From positions 45,417,460 to 45,481,459 of the forward strand of contig OU862913.1 of the NCBI GenBank assembly GCA_917880885.1: a stretch of DNA of 64,000 bases. The letters run 5' to 3'. Positions 57,931-64,000 of this stretch are shown piece by piece. This DNA is from Limnephilus marmoratus (taxonomy: Eukaryota > Arthropoda > Insecta > Trichoptera > Limnephilidae). Made by a program: the position numbers and the translations under genes. A model generated the notes under the pieces. It saw only the letters and a program-made list of their open reading frames with translations. It had not been told where the DNA came from and did not search any database. The first letter of the stretch is position 1, and each line of letters starts with the position of its first letter.

Positions 57931-58332
57931 TCCTGAGGTCAAATCAATTCGATGGAAGGCCTTCCACGAACGCCGTCTTTCTTTTATACATCCCACGCCG
58001 ATCTGGATGGCGCAGATCGGCGTCGGGTGGGAAGCGTAGGATTGCGTTATGTGTGTTTCTGAAGAAATAGACTCTTCCAAAAAGACTTTCATTGGTAAAA
58101 AAAAAAGAGGAAAATTTTATTTTTACAACAAAGCATATGACTTAAGGCACAAATACCCACTATTTTTCGGCATCCCCAATATGATCGATGCCCTCGACGA
58201 GTCGTGGCACTAGATCCTTTATTCCCTTTTTGGCAATAGTTCGTGACTTGCTCGTTAAAGCTCGTCAGGTTTTACCGCCAATGTATATTTTTTGTTGTGA
58301 CAGTGCTTTCATAATGCAATGCCGATGGCTGA
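57931..58332. other. No gene recognised
   Basis: Contains a 'gccgatctggatggcgcagatcggc' hairpin (57980-58015) and unassigned sequence. A minus ORF (57826-58092) runs into the transposon end and is not supported. Confidence 0.4.
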
Positions 58333-58340
58333 AAAGATGT

Positions 58341-58904
58341 GGTAAATATTTCCCTATCGAGTCCAAGCTCAAAACACACTTTTAAAAATTAAAACAAATT
58401 GTACTAGATAGATTACAGTTAGTAATAAGTAATTCAGTAACCGGAATTGAAAAATATTGCATTTGAATGGTTATTTTATTATCTTTATAAACGCGAAATG
58501 TCATTTCTCAAGGAACGCCATGTTGTTAATTAGGTAGGTATCTACCTACGACGGCCAACGTCTCGCGTGATTTTTCGTGTTTATGAAACCGAACAAAATA
58601 ATGATGATTTCGCATTATTTGATGATTTCGCATTATTTATTATTTCCGAAGATTGCAATTCGTACTTAGGTATTATTGTCTAACTGACAGAAAGTGATTG
58701 TTTCTTTTAAAAATGCGTATTTCATCGTCGTAATTAACATGGCTTTCTTTGAAAAATGGTTTCGCGTTTTTTAAATGAAAAAAAAACATTAAAACCCAAT
58801 ATTTTTCAATTCCGGTTACTGAATTACTTATTACTAACCATTATCTACTTAATACAATTTGTTTTAATTTTTTTGAGCATGGACTCTATAGGGAAATATT
58901 TACC
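58341..58904. mobile_element. Foldback MITE with perfect 8-bp target duplication (family M3)
   Basis: Flanks AAAGATGT at 58333-58340 and 58905-58912. Ends GGTAAATATTTCCC and complement, with arms of roughly 110 bp. Second member of the 37367-37896 family. Confidence 0.85.
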
Positions 58905-58959
58905 AAAGATGTTGATTCAATTCTACAAAAGAGACACAGAAGATTATGAAGGTAAACAA

Positions 58960-59205
58960 ACATCTGTTTTATATTTGTATTTGTTATAACATGTATTTGT
59001 TATAACATATTTGTATTTGTTATAATTTATATTTGTATTTGTTATAACATTTGTCCATTTGTTTATACCCATATTAATTTGACTGTCCTAAAACGGGAAT
59101 ACTCCTAGTTGGGCAGTCAAAAAAATTAATGAATTATGTATATACATGTATAATCTTGTACTAAATAAACAAATAAAATAAATAAATAAATAAATAAATA
59201 TTACG
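58960..59205 (+). mobile_element. LINE-like 3' tail with tandem 'tttgttataacat' repeats
   Basis: Four to five copies of 'tatttgttataacat' are followed by 'gactgtcctaaaacggg ... gggcagtc' and (aaat)n, an A-rich retroelement-type end. Confidence 0.45.
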
Positions 59206-59250
59206 TGGAAGGAAAATTTATCGAAGTTTTATTCCACGGGCTGCCACATG

Positions 59251-60004
59251 TAGGGATGAAACGATACGAGTAAATACAAGTACATACTCGATATTTTTCA
59301 CCGATACCAAGTACTTTTAGTATCGATACTTTGAAATTGAGTACTGAGTAGGTATCGGTCAAAAGTACTCATATCAGTTTGCCAATGTCACTATTTTATT
59401 TAACATTCACAAAAAAATTGCATATCTTAAATTGAAGTTTTTGAACGCACCCTAACCCTAGCTAGTCTTAGTTTTGTGTAGTTGTGGCAAGCTTGTTTGT
59501 CTATATAAAAAAAAACAGGCAGCGCCGCCACCGCCATATTTTGTCGTCATTGACAATGTTTTCGTTCGTTCACTTTCGCTCCCATTTTCGTTAATCCTTT
59601 AACAATAGTCGGTGTTTGTTCAGTGTTTTAACTTTTTGAGTTATTGAAAATGGGGCCTCCGAAGCCTAGTGTGTGGCAATATTTCACGAAAAACAACGAG
59701 AAAACCGCAAGGTGCAAAAAATGCTTTAAAACAGTGCGGTTTTGAGGCAAAACTTCTAATTTGCATAAGCATTTTTTTAAATGCCACGCTGATTATATTG
59801 CACCTGTTTATGATAACAACAAGATTTCAACGTAAGTACATATATATTTTAGACACTTATATTTTTTTTCAAATTTTCCAAAAAAGATGCGATACGAGTA
59901 AGTATCGATACTTTTCAACTGATACCAAGTAAGTATCGATACTCAACGACCGATACAGTATCGAGTAAAAGTATCGATACCTCAATGGTATCGTTTCATC
60001 CCTA
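59251..60004 (+). mobile_element. hAT element with BED-finger exon and in-frame stop
   Basis: Ends TAGGGATGAAACGATAC and complement; perfect 8-bp duplications GCCACATG at 59243-59250 and 60005-60012. Exon 59650-59831 starts ATG and encodes a BED zinc finger (VWQYFTKN, Cys22, Cys25, then TSNLHKHFFKCH with His41, His46), and ends at a GTAAGT donor. Codon 32 is TGA, so this copy cannot make the domain. The catalytic transposase region is missing. Confidence 0.88.
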
Positions 60005-60014
60005 GCCACATGTA

Positions 60015-60200
60015 TCATGTTAATGTAAGTACTTACATAATGCTTTCTAACCCCGTATGCATGGACATTGGAGGGTCTAGAGTCAAATAAATGCAACTTC
60101 GTTCAATAAAATAAGAGTCTTGACGTGTGCGCGGAAGGAGGAAACCATATTGTTTCCTTATAACGCTGTTGGGAAAGTGGTTGGGTACCCTCCAACTATC
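60015..60200 (+). repeat. Dispersed repeat Z
   Basis: Matches 44455-44640 in order of short blocks ('cgtatgca', 'gcaacttcgtt', 'aaccat', 'accctcc'). Confidence 0.45.
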
Positions 60201-60251
60201 GAAGTTTTAAATAAATAAAAAGAAAACACTTTGTTTTACGTCACTTTATTG

Positions 60252-60307
60252 ATATTTCTTCCGTCTACCGGTTTCGGTACCTCCATACCATCATCAGGAC
60301 TGAATAT
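60252..60307 (-). ncRNA. Hammerhead-ribozyme motif, 196-bp unit copy 1
   Basis: Minus strand: ATATTCA-GTC, CTGATGA, hairpin (GGTAT/GTACC around GGAG), GAAA, palindromic CCGG, TA (predicted cleavage after A), GAC-GGAAGA-AATAT. GTC/GAC and ATAT/ATAT form stem I with an internal loop. All conserved core positions are present. Confidence 0.72.
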
Positions 60308-60447
60308 AAAATACTGACAAATACAGGGAAATATATATACAAATTGTAAAAGAAAGAGAGAGTAAATAAACAGTACTTTACAGTTTTAAATAAATAAAAG
60401 TTTTAAATAAATAAAAAGAAAACACTTTGTTTTACGTCACTTTATTG

Positions 60448-60503
60448 ATATTTCTTCCGTCTACCGGTTTCGGTACCTCCGTACCATCATCAGGACTGAA
60501 TAT
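60448..60503 (-). ncRNA. Hammerhead-ribozyme motif, 196-bp unit copy 2
   Basis: Same as copy 1, with stem II GGTAC/GTACC perfectly complementary (one compensating change relative to copy 1). Confidence 0.72.
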
Positions 60504-60618
60504 AAAATACTGACAAATACAGGGAAATATACATATATATATACAAATTGTAAAAGAAAGTACTGCTTATTTACTGTCTCTGTAATAATGTATATTTCCC
60601 TGTATTTGTCAGTATTTT

Positions 60619-60674
60619 ATATTCAGTACTGATGATGGTACGGAGGTACCGAAACCGGTAGACGGAAGAAATAT
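60619..60674 (+). ncRNA. Hammerhead-ribozyme motif, inverted copy
   Basis: Plus strand: ATATTCA-GTA, CTGATGA, GGTAC/GTACC hairpin, GAAA, CCGG, TA, GAC. The base before the core has changed (GTA, not GTC), weakening stem I by one pair; the core is intact. Confidence 0.68.
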
Positions 60675-60720
60675 CAATAAAGTGACGTAAAACAAAGTGT
60701 TTTCTTTTTATTTATTTAAA

Positions 60721-61124
60721 ATGTCAAGTCACAATGTGTTTGCTTCTTTTGAAAAATTAATATCGAAGTTTTGTTCATGAACTCTCTTTAATGTAATGAA
60801 TATATTTATTTCAGAACGTGATCGTGATTTCAGAGCTCTGCAGTGTGCCGATTGCTGCCAAAGGATTACAAAGATTATGAAGAAAATCTGTGATTTATTT
60901 CCATACACATATTAAGCATCGACCCATTACTGGATACTTTCTTGCAGGATTTTTGTTAAAAAGGTATTGAAAGCCACAGGAGGTTGTGATTAATGTAAAT
61001 CATCTTAATTTCGTGATCCATGATCCAATGCATTCATTCATATTGACTCGCTAATACCGCTAATAATTAATTTCACAGATTTACCAAAAATATTGAGACG
61101 TTGGCTTAATATTTTTGGTAATTG
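60721..61124. other. No gene seen
   Basis: Unassigned sequence; a short hairpin 'taccaaaaatatt ... aatatttttggta' lies at 61082-61120. Confidence 0.45.
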
Positions 61125-61476
61125 TTCGGAACAAACGTCAACGGTTAGTACGCACTTTTTTTTATAAAACTTTTAGATTCTCTTAATTACCATAAAAGAC
61201 AACTATTTGCATTGGGGGAGGTTGAAAATGTTACATTTTTAATTTTATTTACGTAAATTGAAAATTTGTTTTCACACTGTCAAATCACTCTGTTTGCAGT
61301 TCGGAACAAACGTCAACGGACTTTTTTTGATAAAACTTTTAAAATTAAGATAATATACACAAGCCCGCTACACAAACCGTGCTTTGCCAGACAAACCATT
61401 CAAAAACGTAGGCTGTTTTTTAAAGTAAAGATAACATACACAATCCCGTTACATAACCGTTGACGTTTGTTCCGAA
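61125..61476. mobile_element. MITE with TTCGGAACAAACGTCAACGG ends
   Basis: Terminal inverted repeats of about 23 bp, with a third internal copy of the same motif at 61300. The interior (61350-61450) matches, inverted, the interior of the M1 element near 3560-3660 ('gttttttaaagtaaagata'). Confidence 0.65.
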
Positions 61477-61679
61477 TATTTACCATATTTTTGTATTTTC
61501 TGTTTCTGTGTTAGGTATCTACACTTTTGAACACTAAAAATAATAAAAATCTTTAAAATGTTATTAGGATGAGTTTTTCATTTTTCTGTTTTCAGCAGAG
61601 AAATATCAAAAATCGATATTGTCGTAATAAAAAAATCTTATTTGAAAATGTTCGTCCTTTACAGGAATTGAAATTTTTG

Positions 61680-61820
61680 TAAATAATTTTTAAAAATTGA
61701 TAATGTAACTAATTTACAAAAAAAAAAAAATCTGGAAATGTAAATAATTTAAAAAAATATGTAACTTAATACATGGCCAAGATCTAATCCAAAAATCCAA
61801 ATAAATAATTGAAAAAAATA
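61680..61820 (+). mobile_element. LINE 3' tail copy
   Basis: Repeats the 'tgtaactaatttacaaaaaa' and 'catggccaagatc' tail found at 56770-56900. Confidence 0.6.
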
Positions 61821-61889
61821 CGTTATTTTGTTGTTTTTTCCACAGGGCAACAGGTTTTAATCTGACGAGGCGTCGTCCTGAGAAAATGA

Positions 61890-62255
61890 GCTTAAAAGAA
61901 AGAGACTATTAAGTTCGTTTTCTCAGGACAGCAATTTGTCAGATGTAGCATTGTTGTCTTGATGGAATATTTTAACAAATATTCAATTTTTAAAATAGTT
62001 TTGTAGGCTAATGAATTGGGTGGGCTGCGAGATAAAATTATATTGTCTATGGTCGCGCCTTTTTTACGTCTCCTCTCTTCTCGTCTATGGTGGGTGACAT
62101 CACAAGTCCCAATAGAAAAAAGTTTATTAAATGAAGTTAATATTAACGAAACTCGATCGAAAATCTGTAGAAAAATCAGAAAAAGATATTGGCTCCACTG
62201 GGACTCGAACCCAGGACCCTTTGCCCACATGCTCTACCAACTGAGCTACGGAACC
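61890..62255 (-). mobile_element. tRNA-derived SINE
   Basis: The minus strand starts with a tRNA-like head at 62255-62191: acceptor-like GGTTCCG pairing with TGGAGCC, A box TAGCTCAGTTGG, B box GGTTCGAGTCC and a perfect T stem (CTGGG/CCCAG). About 7 nt of the anticodon/variable region are missing, so it is not a functional tRNA. A non-tRNA body follows to about 61890. The hAT-like element at 62262 begins 6 bp away. Confidence 0.65.
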
Positions 62256-62261
62256 TATATG

Positions 62262-64000
62262 CAGTGGCGTAGCTAGCATGGGTGGCACCCGGGGCGGAAA
62301 TCGCGGTGTCACCCCCCCCCCCCATTAATTTTTTTTTGAGAAATTGAAAACACAAATTTTGACTTCCTAAAATAAAAAAAACATTTCTAGCTAGTCAAAT
62401 ATGTAAAAAATAATTGTTATCCTAAAAATTAAAAACACTCACAGCTTTTTCAACAATCGATAGGTGATAATTTCCTTCGCGAGTTCCCGTCAATCACAAT
62501 GTACGAAAGAAATGAGAATGACACAGGGGAAAAGCGAGGAATATTTCACGGGAATCCCCAATAAATCCATAGTAAGAGCTAGGAACGAAAATAAAATAAC
62601 AGAATTTATGGGGAATGCTGACCCACCGAGCCATATAGCTACAAATAACATAGTTCCGTGTGGAGTCTTCAATTCTTATATGCTGCAAAAATCTGAAAAA
62701 AATCATTTGCTGTCATGAAAACATAATAACCAATACTTAGGTTAAAACCAGTTTTGTGTTCAGAGTGTAACGATAAAATTTCAATCGTGAAATAGTAAAG
62801 GGGGCGTTCAAGTATAACGTAACGCAATTTTTGAAAAATTTTGACCCTCTCTCTCCCATGCAACGCTCCGTAACATTTTTCTGCACCTCCCTCCCCCTAA
62901 ACGTTACGTAACACCCAAGTGACTATTTTTTATCTAAAAGTCTCAATTAAATTGCGCAAAGTACTGGAAAGTCGCTTAAATACCTTTTTCTTGTTTTAAT
63001 CGCATTTGCGGTAAAAATAAAACAAGAGATTTCAAACTCGCAATAGGTCCATGCGTATATTCTTTATTTTATTGTTTTAAATTGTAATTCATAAACAAAT
63101 TGGGAAAATATTATTATTTTTCTCGGCCTTTCATTCCTTCCGGATCTCCACAATTTAATAGTGTCTTACCTTTAATACACCTACATGGTTTTACAACACA
63201 TATTTCGTTTTACATTAGCTACACTGAGGAGGCCCTGAAGATAGTAATTTCACAAAGGTTTCCATATGGAGCAACACTTTACTCCACTATGATTCATAAG
63301 GTTACTCAGAGTGGAGTAAAACCTTTTTCATGATCTGAATGCAGTTAATCAAGTCCTTAAAACGAAGATTTAAAAGTCCACAGTATGATTCACAGAAGAG
63401 AAAAACCTTTTTCATGTCCAGATTGTAACTATTCGTGTTCACAAAAGGGATACATAAGAATTCAGTTGCTGACTCAGTGTGGTGAAAAACCTGTTTCATG
63501 TGCCAACTGCAACTATTCATGTACTATGAAGAGAAATCTAATAATCACACGTTTACCGACAGTGAAAAAAAACCTATTTCATGTCCTGACTGCAACTATT
63601 CTTATTCTAGAAAAAAATAACTAAAGCGGCACTTACTAACTCACAGTGATGAAAAACTTTTTTCTTGTCCCGACTGTAACTATTCATGCGCTACAAAACG
63701 CTATCTAAAAATTCACATGCTTACCTTTACTGGACAAAAACCTTTTTCATGTCCCGATCGCAGTAATACAAGTTTTAAAAGGGAAGATATAAAAATCCGC
63801 ATACGATTCACAGAAGAGAAAAACCTTTTTCATGTGCTGATTGTAACTATTCGCGTTCTCAAAAGGGATACATAAGAAGTCAGTTGCTGACTCAATGCGG
63901 AGAAAAACCTTTTTCATGTTCCAACTGCAACTATTCATCCACCTAACCTAACCTTACTCACAGTGATGAAAAACCTTTTTCTTGTCCCGACTGTAACTAT
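62262..64000 (+). mobile_element. hAT-like element carrying a dead zinc-finger array (copy 3, cut by window end)
   Basis: Begins CAGTGGCGTAGC followed by the GGTGGCACCCGGGGCGG motif and a C-run, and is co-linear and nearly identical with 8287-10514 (offset about 53.97 kb). It includes the reversed L3 tail (about 63150-63300) and the finger array (63310 onward). The right end lies outside the window. Confidence 0.78.
63310..64000 (+). pseudogene. Decayed C2H2 zinc-finger array in copy 3
   Basis: Fingers at ~84-bp spacing, e.g. 'EKPFSCPDCNYSCSQKGYI' and 'KPVSCANCNYSC'; H-to-Q changes (IQLLTQC) are shared with the 9.9-kb array. Stops and frameshifts throughout. It runs off the window. Confidence 0.82.

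Larger units (their letters stand above)
60205..60720. repeat. Hammerhead-containing unit: two direct copies (196-bp period) and one inverted copy
   Basis: The block 'tttacgtcactttattgata' / 'accggtttcggtacc' / 'aatacagggaaata' occurs at 60235 and again 196 bp later, then inverted at 60560-60715. Each unit contains a hammerhead motif. There is no ORF. The dimeric arrangement resembles non-autonomous Penelope-like terminal repeats or retrozyme/satellite units. Confidence 0.75.

Noticed and set aside
62191..62255. Functional tRNA gene
   Set aside because: The anticodon/variable region is about 7 nt too short, although the acceptor and T stems pair.
62127..62312. Minus ORF containing 'SVAQLVEH'
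   Set aside because: This is the well-known spurious translation of a tRNA sequence; here it covers the SINE head.

Overview
The window looks like TE-rich, AT-rich nuclear DNA from an arthropod, most likely an insect. The pointers are an ecdysteroid-kinase-like (CHK) gene, a lineage-expanded C2H2 zinc-finger cluster, spliceosomal introns with GT-AG ends, and insect-type Helitrons, hAT, piggyBac, Penelope-like and non-LTR elements. I could not settle the order. No bacterial-type operons, rRNA or CRISPR were seen.

Host genes: four look real, all on the minus strand. (1) A two-exon EcKL/CHK kinase at 4639-7690 that splices to a 412-codon protein. (2-4) Three C2H2 zinc-finger genes: A (23833-26769, 11 fingers), B (32039-38961, 15 fingers) and C (46382-51775, 12 fingers). 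Each has two short, mutually related 5' exons joined by phase-1 introns to one long zinc-finger exon. In A and B the short exons carry psi-K-x-E (SUMO-consensus-like) motifs. Gene B has lost its expected ATG (ATA instead), and the array of gene A is cut by a stop in a linker with decayed fingers beyond it.

Layout: 1-4.6 kb, tandem repeat, RTE-like LINE end, Helitrons and a foldback MITE. 4.6-7.9 kb, kinase gene. 8.1-10.7 kb, a hAT-like element carrying a dead zinc-finger array, inserted in a MITE. 11.3-11.5 kb, head-to-head hammerhead-ribozyme motifs. 12.3-20.5 kb, a large inverted duplication carrying a Myb/SANT-like (Harbinger-associated type) gene, with LINE and piggyBac-like insertions between the arms. 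20.5-23.4 kb, TE debris. 23.4-51.8 kb, zinc-finger gene cluster with introns full of TEs, including a 3.1-kb hAT element with another dead zinc-finger array and a Penelope-like element tail with a hammerhead motif. 52.2-56.9 kb, a Russian-doll insertion (LINE > hAT > hAT). 57-62 kb, hAT and MITE copies, a 196-bp tandem hammerhead unit and a tRNA-derived SINE. 62.3 kb to the end, a second copy of the zinc-finger-carrying hAT-like element.

Two themes connect the parts. Zinc-finger arrays related to the intact genes lie as relics inside elements with hAT-type ends, so mobile DNA has moved finger arrays around this genome. Hammerhead-type self-cleaving RNA motifs recur at three loci (six good copies), one directly downstream of a Penelope-like GIY-YIG-type tail. 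All coordinates and splice junctions were read by eye; nothing was searched or folded by program.
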